Source of the DNA: an uncultured Collinsella sp. | GTDB taxonomy: Bacteria; Actinomycetota; Coriobacteriia; Coriobacteriales; Coriobacteriaceae | Assembly (NCBI GenBank): GCA_959601045.1 | Contig: CAUGNZ010000041.1 | Span: 1-12,812 of the forward strand | Length of the DNA: 12,812 nucleotides | Direction: 5' to 3' | Shown: positions 1 through 7,202 of the stretch, piece by piece | Layout: each line of letters opens with the position of its first letter | How positions within the stretch are numbered: position 1 is the first letter of the stretch | The notes under the pieces: generated by a model | The model's database searches: none | What the model saw: the letters and a program-made list of their open reading frames with translations, nothing else | Told to the model about the DNA's origin: nothing | Position numbers and translations under genes: made by a program

Positions 1-455
1 ATAAAGAAGATGGTGATGAGCTTGGCAAGCTCGACCGGCTGGAATGTCAAGCCGATACCGGGAATCTTGATCCAGCCTGTCATGCCCAGACCGCCCGTAT
101 AGGACAGACCCGGAATCTTGGGCGAGAAGATCACGATCAGGTCGATGACGAGCAACGCCGTCGAGAAATTGGAAATACCGCGCAGGTCGGTACGCCAGAC
201 CAGCACCGCCAGCAACGCCCCGATACCAATTCCCAGCAGATGGCGTGAGAACGAAGCATCGGCCTTAAACTGCGAAGCCGACCAGATAATGATGGCACCG
301 TAGGCGACGAGCGCCACTGTGGCCACGAGCACACCGATATGCACCTTTTGGCGAAACGTGCCGCGCGAGGCCGAAAGTTGCTTGTTGACACGGTCCAGGC
401 TGCTGCGAGAGCCGGTCTTGGTTGAACGGAACAGATCCGCCGGAGAAAAAACCAT
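1..455 (-). CDS. rodA: RodA, SEDS-family peptidoglycan glycosyltransferase (N-terminal part, cut by window edge)
   Basis: This is the N-terminal 151 residues of a SEDS (FtsW/RodA/SpoVE) membrane protein; the rest lies beyond base 1. RodA polymerises lipid II into glycan strands for side-wall growth together with PBP2. I translated it by hand from the ATG at 455 and found an open frame to the window edge. After a basic, Ser-rich cytoplasmic leader of about 37 residues come hydrophobic segments such as HIGVLVATVALVAYGAIII and HLLGIGIGALLAVLVW. Next is GWIKIPGIGLTFQPVELAKL, which matches the conserved Q-P-(S/V)-E-x-x-K-L signature after TM3 of SEDS proteins. An AGGAGG SD (461-466) sits 5 nt before the ATG and overlaps the TAG stop of the upstream PBP2 gene. 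RodA rather than FtsW is inferred from the mre/PBP2 context. Confidence 0.93.
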   Translation of the reverse strand, partial: MVFSPADLFRSTKTGSRSSLDRVNKQLSASRGTFRQKVHIGVLVATVALVAYGAIIIWSASQFKADASFSRHLLGIGIGALLAVLVWRTDLRGISNFSTALLVIDLIVIFSPKIPGLSYTGGLGMTGWIKIPGIGLTFQPVELAKLITIFF

Positions 456-464
456 CGCAACCTC

Positions 465-2534
465 CTATCGAACCGAAGAATCGCCCGAGGCCGAAGAGGT
501 ATCGGGCTCGTCATAAATCGCGCCGAGCACGTCGCGCACGACATGCATCGCGGTATCTGAGCCACCGCCGCCCTGCTCCAGGACAGTAGCGATGACATAC
601 TTGGGATCATCGGCCGGCGCATAGGCGCAGAACCACGCGTATTCGTCCTCGCCGCTTTTCTCGCCCGTGCCCGACTTGCCGTATACCTGCGGCGTCAGGG
701 TGCCAAAGTGAGCCGCCAGGGACGTCGATGCCGTGTAAATCACGTCGTGCATGCCGTTGCGAACAAGAGTCAAATCCGAATCGCTGTTGATCTTGGCCTC
801 CAGGCGCTTCTTCTTGCCCTTGCCGTTGTACTTATAGGCATCGCCGTCGCCATCGCGCGACACGGCAGACAAAAACACGTGAGGCACGTACTGTTTGCCG
901 CCGTTGGCAAGACCCATATAGGCGCACGCCATCTGCAGGGGCGTCACCAGGATGTCGCCTTGGCCGATGGCAATGTTGGTCATATCGCCGGCATTCCACT
1001 TGCGGTCCTCGGCAGAGGCGTCGGTAAAGTACGACTCTTTCCACTCGGCATCGGGAATACGGCCCGCGCCCTCACTCGGCAGATCGATACCGCAGGTCTT
1101 GCCTAGGCCCCAGCGACGAAAGACCTCCTGCAGGCCCTCGGAATGTTGCTCGTCATAAAAGAAGGCCTTGCCCATGTCGTAGAAGACGGGGTCGCACGAG
1201 TTGGCGATACCCGACTGCAGCGTCATGGTGCCGTGGCCAGACGTCAGCCAGCAGCGCTTGCCCCAAGCCTTGCCCAGGCCCGTCCAATAGCCCGTGCAGT
1301 TGGTTGTCTGCGTTGAAGTGTAGGTTCCAAACTCAAGACCGGCCAGTGCCGAGAGCGGCTTGATGGTCGAGGCCGACATGTACTGTCCGCTAATGGCGCG
1401 GTTGAGCAGCGGGTGCGAACCCTTGTCATCATTGAGCTCGGTCCACACGTCATTTGAGACGCCGCCGATAAAGACGGACGGATCGAACTTGGGCTCGCTC
1501 GCCATGCCCAGGATCTCGCCATTGTTGGGATCGAGACACACCACAGCGCCGTTGCCGGCATTGCTGTAGCCAGTGGTCTTGGCAAGCTCGATGGCGCTCG
1601 CCAGCGCCGTCTCACAGGCCTGTTGGATCTTAAGATCGAGCGTGAGCTTAATGTCGGAGCCGGCCTTGGCGGGCACGGCGCCGGCCTGACCGGTCACATT
1701 GCCCGAGGCATCGACCTTGACGGTCTGCTCGCCACGAATACCCTGCAGCAGGTTTTCGTAGTAGCTCTCAACACCCGCCTGGCCCACGATATCGCCCGAC
1801 TGGTACGTAATCCGGCCAGCAGAAGCATCATCATCACCAGAGGTTTTCTTATTCTGGGCCTCGAGCTGCTCGGAGGTAATGGTGCCGGTATAGCCCAAGA
1901 TATGGCATGCCGTCTCGCCATATGGATACTGGCGCTCGGTACGCTCGGCAATCTTGACGCCCGGGAACTCGCCGGCGTGCTCCTGAATATAGGCAACCGT
2001 GGAGCGACGGACGTCCGTCGCGATGGTATGCAGGCTCTGAGCGCCCTCGGAATTGTCCTGAATATTGCGCAGCACCGCCACGTAGGGCATACCGAGCACG
2101 TTGGCAAGATGGCGAACCAGAACCTCATCCTCGGCAAGGTCGCGGTAGGCCACGACAGCAAGTGAGGGACGGTTCTGGACAAGCGCCACGCCATTGCGGT
2201 CGAGGATGCGGCCGCGCACAGCGGGTGTGGTAACGGTGCGCGTCTGATTGCTATTAGCCTGCTTTTCGTAATAGTCCGACGAGACCATCTGCATGCCCCA
2301 CAGCTTGACGGCAAGCGCCGCGAACATCGCGCCCACACCCGTGGTGAGGATGGAGAAGCGGCCCTTAAAGGCGGTCGCCGCGGTATTGCCCTCGCCCTCG
2401 GTGGCGCGCGGGGCCGTCCCATGCTGCGTATCGTAGGTAAAACGAGAATCGCCGCGACGCATAATGACCAGTGCGACCACGATGGCCACAACCAGCACGA
2501 TACCGGCGATAATAACCGTCATCTGGGAAGACAT
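465..2534 (-). CDS. mrdA: Penicillin-binding protein 2 (elongasome DD-transpeptidase)
   Basis: A class B PBP of 689 residues that cross-links side-wall peptidoglycan as the transpeptidase partner of RodA. The dimerisation/pedestal region starts with the RGRILDRNG motif near residue 107. The transpeptidase motifs are all present: the nucleophile S389-T-I-K392 (SxxK), S446-C-D448 (the SxD form typical of PBP2 in place of SxN) and K620-S-G-T623 (KTG box). E. coli PBP2 likewise uses SSD and KSGT. The nucleophile is preceded by SA rather than the common PG. Two N-terminal hydrophobic stretches are visible (about 5-25 and 61-83), whereas class B PBPs usually have one; the segment between them starts with basic residues and is probably cytoplasmic. 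The C-terminus is Ser/Asp-rich. The ATG at 2534 has a GGGGAGG SD (2542-2548) that touches the mreD TAG stop; an in-frame ATG at codon 5 is a weaker alternative. It is the fourth gene of the mre operon. Confidence 0.95.
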   Translation of the reverse strand: MSSQMTVIIAGIVLVVAIVVALVIMRRGDSRFTYDTQHGTAPRATEGEGNTAATAFKGRFSILTTGVGAMFAALAVKLWGMQMVSSDYYEKQANSNQTRTVTTPAVRGRILDRNGVALVQNRPSLAVVAYRDLAEDEVLVRHLANVLGMPYVAVLRNIQDNSEGAQSLHTIATDVRRSTVAYIQEHAGEFPGVKIAERTERQYPYGETACHILGYTGTITSEQLEAQNKKTSGDDDASAGRITYQSGDIVGQAGVESYYENLLQGIRGEQTVKVDASGNVTGQAGAVPAKAGSDIKLTLDLKIQQACETALASAIELAKTTGYSNAGNGAVVCLDPNNGEILGMASEPKFDPSVFIGGVSNDVWTELNDDKGSHPLLNRAISGQYMSASTIKPLSALAGLEFGTYTSTQTTNCTGYWTGLGKAWGKRCWLTSGHGTMTLQSGIANSCDPVFYDMGKAFFYDEQHSEGLQEVFRRWGLGKTCGIDLPSEGAGRIPDAEWKESYFTDASAEDRKWNAGDMTNIAIGQGDILVTPLQMACAYMGLANGGKQYVPHVFLSAVSRDGDGDAYKYNGKGKKKRLEAKINSDSDLTLVRNGMHDVIYTASTSLAAHFGTLTPQVYGKSGTGEKSGEDEYAWFCAYAPADDPKYVIATVLEQGGGGSDTAMHVVRDVLGAIYDEPDTSSASGDSSVR

Positions 2535-2547
2535 CTACGAGCCTCCC

Positions 2548-3114
2548 CTATTTGAGCTTACGGGTCTTGGGCTTAAAGCGCATGCCCGTCTGGCGTCCGC
2601 CACGTGCGGAGAATCCATAGCCGGACTGCGGCACGACGCCGGACATCAAAAACGGAATGGCAACCAGACCCGACAGGATCGAGGACGGTAGCGCATGGCC
2701 GAAGATCGCCACGACAAAGCTCGTCTCCAAACCCATAAACAGCAAGATGATGCTGTAGATCACATTAATGACGAGCGCGAAGGCGCCCACAGTGACGCCG
2801 CGCGCACTCGGGGTACCGCCCGTCTGACCGACGGCGCTGTGCACCAGGGCAAAAGAACCCACGGTCAGCAGGAGCGACATAACGCCCACCGGCACGGCAG
2901 CGGACAGGTCATAGAACAAGCCGCTGCAAAAACCGCACACGACGGCACGGGTCGGGTCGCCCGAGAACACGCTTAGGCACACCAGGATAATCATGAAGTT
3001 GACGCGACCGCCCGCAATGGAGATCTGCGGTGCCAGGCCTGCCTGCAGCAGCACGCACACGATGGCGGCGATTACAAACGTACGGGAGCTCATCCCCTGC
3101 TCGTGTAGATCCAT
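2548..3114 (-). CDS. mreD: MreD, rod-shape-determining integral membrane protein
   Basis: A small, very hydrophobic protein of 188 residues with about six predicted membrane segments. It ends in a basic cytoplasmic tail rich in Lys and Arg. MreD is the membrane adaptor of the elongasome that works with MreC; it has no known enzymatic activity. The stretch CGFCSGLFYDLSAAVPVG matches the conserved G-x-x-x-G-L-x-x-D segment of the family, and size and position between mreC and mrdA fit. Start choice: the first in-frame ATG (3120) lies only 1 nt from the GGGGG tract, while the ATG at 3114 has ideal 7-nt spacing, so I chose 3114. The alternative adds two residues. The mreC stop (TAG, 3126-3128) runs directly into this SD, suggesting coupled translation. 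Confidence 0.92.
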   Translation of the reverse strand: MDLHEQGMSSRTFVIAAIVCVLLQAGLAPQISIAGGRVNFMIILVCLSVFSGDPTRAVVCGFCSGLFYDLSAAVPVGVMSLLLTVGSFALVHSAVGQTGGTPSARGVTVGAFALVINVIYSIILLFMGLETSFVVAIFGHALPSSILSGLVAIPFLMSGVVPQSGYGFSARGGRQTGMRFKPKTRKLK

Positions 3115-3121
3115 GGACATG

Positions 3122-3126
3122 CCCCC
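3122..3126 (-). promoter_or_regulatory. Ribosome binding site of mreD, decides its start
   Basis: A GGGGG tract follows directly on the mreC TAG stop, sharing its final G at 3126. It is 1 nt from the ATG at 3120 and 7 nt from the ATG at 3114, so it supports the inner start. Confidence 0.6.
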
Positions 3127-4124
3127 TATTCGCTCGAGCCGAAATCGGTCGTCTCGGACGCGTCGGAACTGTCATCCGAACTCTCGTCCTTCGTCTTGGT
3201 CGCAGCGTCGCGCGACGTTCCCTGCGGCGTGCTATTTGCGGTGCTCACGTCCTCATCCGAAGCCGACTGTTCGTCGGTCAGCGAGGTAATGACCAGCACT
3301 TCCTCGTTGTTCTCGGCCGTGGTCTGAGCGCGCACCACAATGGTGTAGTACACGTCGTTTGCCGACTTCTCAACCGACGAGACGGTGCCGAGCGGTAGAC
3401 CCTTGGGGAATACACCGCCAATGCCCGAGGTCACGATGATGTCGCCAACCTTAACATCGGAGTCGACGCTCACGTACTCAAGACGCAGCGTGCCGTCAGC
3501 CTGACCCTGCAGCATGCCCTGGGCGCGCGTGTCCTGTACCATGGCGGACACACCCGAGTTCTCGTCGCCAATAAGGCGCACGGTAGAGGTCTTGGCCGAT
3601 ACCTCGATAATCTGACCGATAACACCGGCAGAACTCGTCACGGGCATGTTGATGGTAAGGCCGTCGGCAGAGCCCTTGTCGATGGTTACGGTCGAGGTCC
3701 AGGCATCGCCCGAGGCACCAACGATACGAGCAGCGGTCGATTTGAGGTTGTAGGTCGACTGCAGGCCGACCAGCCCCTCCAGACGCTCGGCGGTCTTTTG
3801 AGCCTCGGAGAGCTCAGCAACCTTAGAGGTCAGCTCCTCGTTTTGCTTCTTAAGCTCGTCAAGCGTGTCCTGCGACGCCGTAAGGTTAGAGAACACGTTG
3901 CCGATCGCATTGAAGGGGGCCGCCACAGCCGAGCCCACAAAGCGCACCGGCGAGGTAATCGTCGTCACGCCCGAACGCACGGCATGAATCGGTCCTGCCT
4001 CGCCCTCGCGGATGTAAAACGTGAGCAGCAACACCGAAATCAGGCTGAAAACAATCAACGGGCGCATACCCGTTGATTGTCGCTTGGTATTCAGATTTGT
4101 GGAGAAACCCGAAGATCGTGCCAA
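3126..4124 (-). CDS. mreC: MreC, elongasome scaffold protein
   Basis: A bitopic membrane protein of 332 residues. It has a short cytoplasmic N-terminus, one membrane helix (about 21-38), a coiled coil (about 84-118, Leu/Glu/Lys-rich) and the beta-rich MreC fold (about 125-282). The fold includes signature stretches such as RIVGASGDAW, GSADGLTINMPV, GVIGQIIEV and VGDIIVTSGIGGVFPKGLPLG. MreC links the MreB/RodA-PBP2 machine and activates PBP2. The C-terminal 50 residues or so (283-332) are an Asp/Glu/Ser/Thr-rich, low-complexity extension beyond the fold. The start is a TTG at 4124, supported by AAGGTGG with 7-nt spacing. A second in-frame start, ATG at 4067, would give a protein beginning just before the membrane helix, and it sits in the loop of a perfect hairpin. 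The gene begins 21 nt after the mreB stop. Confidence 0.95.
   Translation of the reverse strand: MARSSGFSTNLNTKRQSTGMRPLIVFSLISVLLLTFYIREGEAGPIHAVRSGVTTITSPVRFVGSAVAAPFNAIGNVFSNLTASQDTLDELKKQNEELTSKVAELSEAQKTAERLEGLVGLQSTYNLKSTAARIVGASGDAWTSTVTIDKGSADGLTINMPVTSSAGVIGQIIEVSAKTSTVRLIGDENSGVSAMVQDTRAQGMLQGQADGTLRLEYVSVDSDVKVGDIIVTSGIGGVFPKGLPLGTVSSVEKSANDVYYTIVVRAQTTAENNEEVLVITSLTDEQSASDEDVSTANSTPQGTSRDAATKTKDESSDDSSDASETTDFGSSE
4051..4080 (-). promoter_or_regulatory. Perfect 12-bp hairpin inside the 5' end of mreC
   Basis: ACAATCAACGGG (4051-4062) and CCCGTTGATTGT (4069-4080) are exact reverse complements around the loop CGCATA (4063-4068). In mreC mRNA this is a 12-bp stem with loop UAUGCG starting about 45 nt into the coding sequence. 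The loop holds the in-frame ATG codon for Met20, and the stem is followed by a short run (UUUUC). It could act on translation (start-site choice or ribosome pausing) or as a weak intragenic terminator; the function is inferred. Confidence 0.6.
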
Positions 4125-4131
4125 ATGGAAT

Positions 4132-4137
4132 CCACCT
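4132..4137 (-). promoter_or_regulatory. Ribosome binding site supporting the TTG start of mreC
   Basis: On the minus strand AGGTGG (within AAAAGGTGG) lies 7 nt upstream of the TTG at 4124, in the 21-nt gap after the mreB TAA stop. No ATG in frame has a comparable SD. Confidence 0.7.
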
Positions 4138-4145
4138 TTTGGAAA

Positions 4146-5189
4146 TTAAGCATTGGTCTGGACGAAGCCGCCATCAAACGCATTGGCCTCGAGCACGCGG
4201 GCACAGCCGTTAACGACGTTATCGAGCGCCGTGGGGCTGACGTTGACCGAAACACCGGTCTCATCGCGCAGGCGCACGTCGAGACCGCGCAGCAGCGCGC
4301 CGCCACCAGTCAGCAAAATGCCGTAGTACATAAGGTCCGAGGCAAGATCGGGAGGCGTAGCGTCGAGTGCGTCCTTGACGGCCTTGGCCATCTCGTCGAG
4401 CGGCTTGTTGAGCGCGCGACGAATCTCCTCGCTCTCGATGCGCACGGTCTTGGGCAGACCGGTGATCACGTCGCGGCCGTTGACCTCGACGTCGAGCTCG
4501 TCCTTGAGCGGCACGGCGGAGCCGACCTTGATCTTGATGTCCTCTGCCGTACGCTCGCCGATGGCCAAGTTGTAGGCATCACGAACGTGCGTGAGGATGG
4601 CCTGATCGAACTCGTCGCCGGCAATACGGATGGACTGCGAGACGACGATGCCACCCATAGCGATAACGGCAACCTCGGTGGTACCGCCACCGATGTCGAT
4701 GACCATGGAGCCGGTGGGTTCCTCGACGGGCAGATCGGCGCCGATAGCGGCAGCCATGGGCTCCTCGATCAGGTAGGCCTGGCGAGCGCCAGCCTGGATC
4801 GTGGCCTCAAAGACAGCACGCTTCTCGACCGACGTGACGCCGGAGGGAACGCAGACGACAACGCGCGGACGCGGGGTCCACGGATAGCGCTTCTCGGACG
4901 CCTTGTCGATAAAATAGCGAAGCATAGCCTCGGTAACATCGAAGTCGGCGATGACGCCGTCCTTCAGGGGACGAACGGCCACGATGTTGCCGGGCGTACG
5001 GCCGAGCATGCGCTTTGCCTCGATACCGACCGCTAGGATGCGCTCGTCGTTCTTGTCGATGGCGACTACAGAGGGCTCGCGAATGACGATGCCCTTGCCG
5101 CGCACGGAGACAAGCGTATTTGCGGTGCCGAGGTCGATGGCAAGATCGCCCGCATAGCTACCGAAGAACATATCCATCAAAGAAAACAA
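4146..5189 (-). CDS. mreB: MreB, actin-like cell-shape protein
   Basis: A bacterial actin of 347 residues that forms membrane-bound ATP-dependent filaments and orients side-wall synthesis. Actin-fold motifs are clear: phosphate-1 LAIDLGTANT (16-25), a conserved Glu in the IEEPMAAAIG segment (around 142), phosphate-2 MVIDIGGGTTEVAV (162-175) and the adenosine motif GILLTGGGALLRG (290-302). The hydrophobic N-terminus (FSLMDMFFG) may help membrane binding. Length fits the family. The start is TTG at 5189, 5 nt from a CAGGAG SD; the downstream in-frame ATGs (5177, 5171) are 17 nt or more from that SD and have none of their own. It is the first gene of the mreBCD-mrdA-rodA operon. A 115-nt gap separates it from the TPR gene, so it may have its own promoter. 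Confidence 0.97.
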   Translation of the reverse strand: MFSLMDMFFGSYAGDLAIDLGTANTLVSVRGKGIVIREPSVVAIDKNDERILAVGIEAKRMLGRTPGNIVAVRPLKDGVIADFDVTEAMLRYFIDKASEKRYPWTPRPRVVVCVPSGVTSVEKRAVFEATIQAGARQAYLIEEPMAAAIGADLPVEEPTGSMVIDIGGGTTEVAVIAMGGIVVSQSIRIAGDEFDQAILTHVRDAYNLAIGERTAEDIKIKVGSAVPLKDELDVEVNGRDVITGLPKTVRIESEEIRRALNKPLDEMAKAVKDALDATPPDLASDLMYYGILLTGGGALLRGLDVRLRDETGVSVNVSPTALDNVVNGCARVLEANAFDGGFVQTNA

Positions 5190-5194
5190 CGCAA

Positions 5195-5200
5195 CTCCTG
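5195..5200 (-). promoter_or_regulatory. Ribosome binding site supporting the TTG start of mreB
   Basis: CAGGAG on the minus strand, followed by TTGCG (5 nt) and then the TTG start at 5189. The spacing is ideal for TTG and too long for either nearby ATG. Confidence 0.75.
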
Positions 5201-5234
5201 ATGTGTTGGATGATTGCTGGAAAACTACTAGCTC

Positions 5235-5263
5235 ATCATACTAGCGCAAGCCCGGCACCTCAC
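5235..5263 (-). promoter_or_regulatory. Possible promoter of the mreB operon
   Basis: On the minus strand a TATGAT (5235-5240; one mismatch to TATAAT) lies 17 nt downstream of GTGAGG (5258-5263; only three matches to TTGACA). Transcription would start about 40 nt before the mreB TTG. The weak -35 overlaps the stem-loop at 5250-5282, so this is a tentative call. Confidence 0.35.
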
Positions 5264-5282
5264 TTGCGGTGAAGCGCCGGGC
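5250..5282 (-). terminator. Stem-loop after the TPR gene, possible terminator without a U-tract
   Basis: GCCCGGC (5250-5256) pairs exactly with GCCGGGC (5276-5282). An inner TCAC/GTGA stem lies beyond a 3x3 internal loop, with a 5-nt apical loop. It lies 23 nt beyond the TPR stop, between that gene and mreB. Neither strand has a T-run after the stem (the minus strand continues TTGCGC), so it is not a canonical intrinsic terminator. It may instead protect the mRNA 3' end or act with Rho. Confidence 0.45.
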
Positions 5283-5304
5283 AAAGCTAAATCCCATAAG
5301 GTCA

Positions 5305-6609
5305 CTACTGGTTGTCAGCAGCCGAGAAATCCATATCGAGCGAGGAAACGGCCCAGCCGATATGGTTGTCGGAGCGCACGAATTTGACGGTGTACTCCTG
5401 CTCGCCGCCCTTGGACAGCGATGCCTTCACCTTAGCGGTCGTCTCGGTCATGGACTGATCCATGCCCTCGACGGACACGGTGGCACCCTGCGGAATCGAG
5501 GAGATGATCATCGACTTAGCGTCCTCGGACAGGCTCGATGCCAGGCAAGACTCGGCCTTTGCGGTGTCACCGTCGCCGGCAGCCTGGAACAGATCGGTAA
5601 CGACAGACTCCTGGGACGGGAAGCCAAAGCCGCGCGTGTAGGCAAAGCCCAGACCGCCCGCGGCGATCAAAATGAGCAGAAGCAGCACGATGAAGACTTT
5701 GAGACCCGTGTGGCGATGGCGACGACGGACCTTGGCCTGCTTACGATCCTGACGGTCCTGCTGAACCATCTCGGACTCGGACAGCGTAAAGAAGCCGGTG
5801 TCCGAGGGATCGGGCATAAACTGACCGGTCGCGCCCGTAGGATCGAGCGGATCGACGGCAGGAGCGTCCATCGCGGGCGCCGGAGCCGTGGCCATAGCCG
5901 TCTGGGCAGACAGCGCGGCAAGCGAATCGTGCACGCGGGCAAGCTCATCGGCCTGCTCGGAGGTGAGCTGGTAGATGCCATCGGCAGTAGCGGCGTTAAA
6001 GGCGTCGAGTGCGTCGGAAGGACGGCCGGCGGCAGAAAGCGCCTGACCCATGCCGGCGTTGAGCGCACGCGTGTCGTCGCGGGGGCCGGCAAAGTCGATA
6101 GCCGTGCGGTAGGTCTCCACGGCATCCGCCGGACGGCCGAGCTTGATGAAGCAACGACCGAGCTCGCCGAGCGCGGCGGCAGGAGCCGGATTGGCGCCAT
6201 CGATGGCAGCCTGACGGAAGGCAGTACCCGCGTTGGCATAGTCGCCCGACTGGAACAGCGCGTTACCCAGGCCCAGATAGGCCTTGAACGGCGTGGCATA
6301 AGAAGCGTCCTGCGTAGCAGCAGAGAACGCCTGAGCGGCCGTCGTGTAGTCGCCCACGGCGGCGAGCGCCTTGCCGCGGTTGGTGAGCAGCGCGCCGCGC
6401 TTGCCATAGGTGCCGTCGTTGAGGGCGGCGGCGTAGGCCTCGGCGGCCTCGGCATACATGCCCAGGTGCATCAAGGCGTTACCACGAAGGTGATCGGCCT
6501 CGCCCATAATCTCATCGGGAGTCTTTGCCGCCCCAAGCATCTGGGCTGCAGCGGAAAAATCACCCGCGCGGTAAGCGGCGCGGCCCTGTTGGATCAGCTG
6601 GCTATTCAA
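5305..6609 (-). CDS. TPR protein with one membrane helix and an extracytoplasmic domain, function unknown
   Basis: A 434-residue protein. Residues 1 to about 235 are a run of Ala-rich tetratricopeptide-like helix pairs (for example GDFSAAAQML, GMYAEAAEAYAAAL, GDYTTAAQAFSAA, GDYANAGTAFRQAA, GRPADAVETYRTA, GRPSDALDAFNAA). A Pro/Asp-rich linker follows, then a strongly basic patch (RKQAKVRRRHRH, 289-300), a single membrane helix (about 303-325) and a C-terminal domain of about 105 residues. By the positive-inside rule the TPRs are cytoplasmic and the C-terminal domain is outside. That domain starts ESVVTDLFQAAGDGDTAKAESCL, resembling small NTF2-like/DUF4878 envelope domains, but I cannot assign it. 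The start is TTG at 6609, 6 nt from AAGGGG, and that SD overlaps the TAA stop of the cyclophilin gene. Co-transcription with the cyclophilin is likely. A scaffolding role at the membrane is a guess. Confidence 0.88.
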   Translation of the reverse strand: MNSQLIQQGRAAYRAGDFSAAAQMLGAAKTPDEIMGEADHLRGNALMHLGMYAEAAEAYAAALNDGTYGKRGALLTNRGKALAAVGDYTTAAQAFSAATQDASYATPFKAYLGLGNALFQSGDYANAGTAFRQAAIDGANPAPAAALGELGRCFIKLGRPADAVETYRTAIDFAGPRDDTRALNAGMGQALSAAGRPSDALDAFNAATADGIYQLTSEQADELARVHDSLAALSAQTAMATAPAPAMDAPAVDPLDPTGATGQFMPDPSDTGFFTLSESEMVQQDRQDRKQAKVRRRHRHTGLKVFIVLLLLILIAAGGLGFAYTRGFGFPSQESVVTDLFQAAGDGDTAKAESCLASSLSEDAKSMIISSIPQGATVSVEGMDQSMTETTAKVKASLSKGGEQEYTVKFVRSDNHIGWAVSSLDMDFSAADNQ

Positions 6610-6615
6610 GGAAAT

Positions 6616-6622
6616 CCCCTTT
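6616..6622 (-). promoter_or_regulatory. Ribosome binding site of the TPR gene, overlapping the upstream stop codon
   Basis: The minus strand reads TAAAGGGG, so the SD uses the last bases of the cyclophilin stop codon (6621-6623). It is 6 nt from the TTG start at 6609, which supports TTG initiation and coupling. Confidence 0.65.
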
Positions 6623-7163
6623 ACTCGTGAACGATCTCGACATGGACGATCTCGTCGCCGGCACGCAGCTGCGAAATCACATCGAGACCCTCGACCGTGG
6701 TACCAAAGACGGTGTAACCGGAATCGAGGTTATGCTGGGCGCCCAGGCAGAAGTAGAACTGCGAACCCGCGGAATCGGGGTCCATGGAGCGTGCCATGGC
6801 AAGGGCGCCATCGACATGGCTGTTGCGCGGATTGGTGGCAAACTCGCCCTTGATGCAGTAGCCGGGGCCACCGGTACCGGGCATGCCATCGGGGCCCTCA
6901 AGACCGGCAGCGACGTCGGCGCCGGACATATCGCGGGTATTGGGGTCGCCGCCCTGAATGACAAAGCCGGGCACATAGCGATGGAACTTAAGGCCATCAT
7001 AGAAACCCATCGTGGAAAGCTCGCAGAAGTTCGCGACATGAATGGGAGCGCCCTCGCCGTCAAACTTGACCTTGATGGTACCCTTCGACGTCTCGATAAC
7101 GGCGCACTCGTCACCGGCAAGCTGATACTCGGGCGTGTAGAGCTCTTTCTTAAAACCAAACAT
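6621..7163 (-). CDS. Cyclophilin-type peptidyl-prolyl cis-trans isomerase
   Basis: A 180-residue cyclophilin that speeds isomerisation of Xaa-Pro bonds. The core motif FHRYVPGFVIQGGDP (60-74) holds the catalytic Arg62, Phe67 and Gln70. It is followed by GAL-x-MAR (119-125), SAGSQFYFCLG with Phe136 (131-141), the substrate-pocket His144 in QHNLD, and YTVFG near 150. These match the active site of CypA-like enzymes. There is no signal peptide or lipobox, so it is probably cytoplasmic. Ahead of the fold is a short N-terminal segment (about 20 residues). The ATG at 7163 has AGGAAGGA 5 nt upstream. It is probably the first gene of a two-gene unit with the TPR gene, 11 nt away. It resembles PpiA/PpiB proteins; I leave the symbol open. 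Confidence 0.94.
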   Translation of the reverse strand: MFGFKKELYTPEYQLAGDECAVIETSKGTIKVKFDGEGAPIHVANFCELSTMGFYDGLKFHRYVPGFVIQGGDPNTRDMSGADVAAGLEGPDGMPGTGGPGYCIKGEFATNPRNSHVDGALAMARSMDPDSAGSQFYFCLGAQHNLDSGYTVFGTTVEGLDVISQLRAGDEIVHVEIVHE

Positions 7164-7202
7164 GTGGTTCCTTCCTCGTGCGTTTAAAGCATATTTGTAC
7201 GA

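Noticed and set aside
5231..5245. CTAGTA direct repeat and CTAG half sites near the mreB promoter as an operator
   Set aside because: CTAG is self-complementary and the repeats are too short to support a binding site without comparison to other genomes.
5269..6630. A 453-codon plus-strand open frame covering the whole TPR gene
   Set aside because: It lacks recognisable domains and its composition looks like the reverse of an Ala-rich GC-rich gene; the minus-strand frame has TPR repeats, a TM helix and an SD. The same applies to the antisense frames over mreB, mrdA, the ATPase and aroF.
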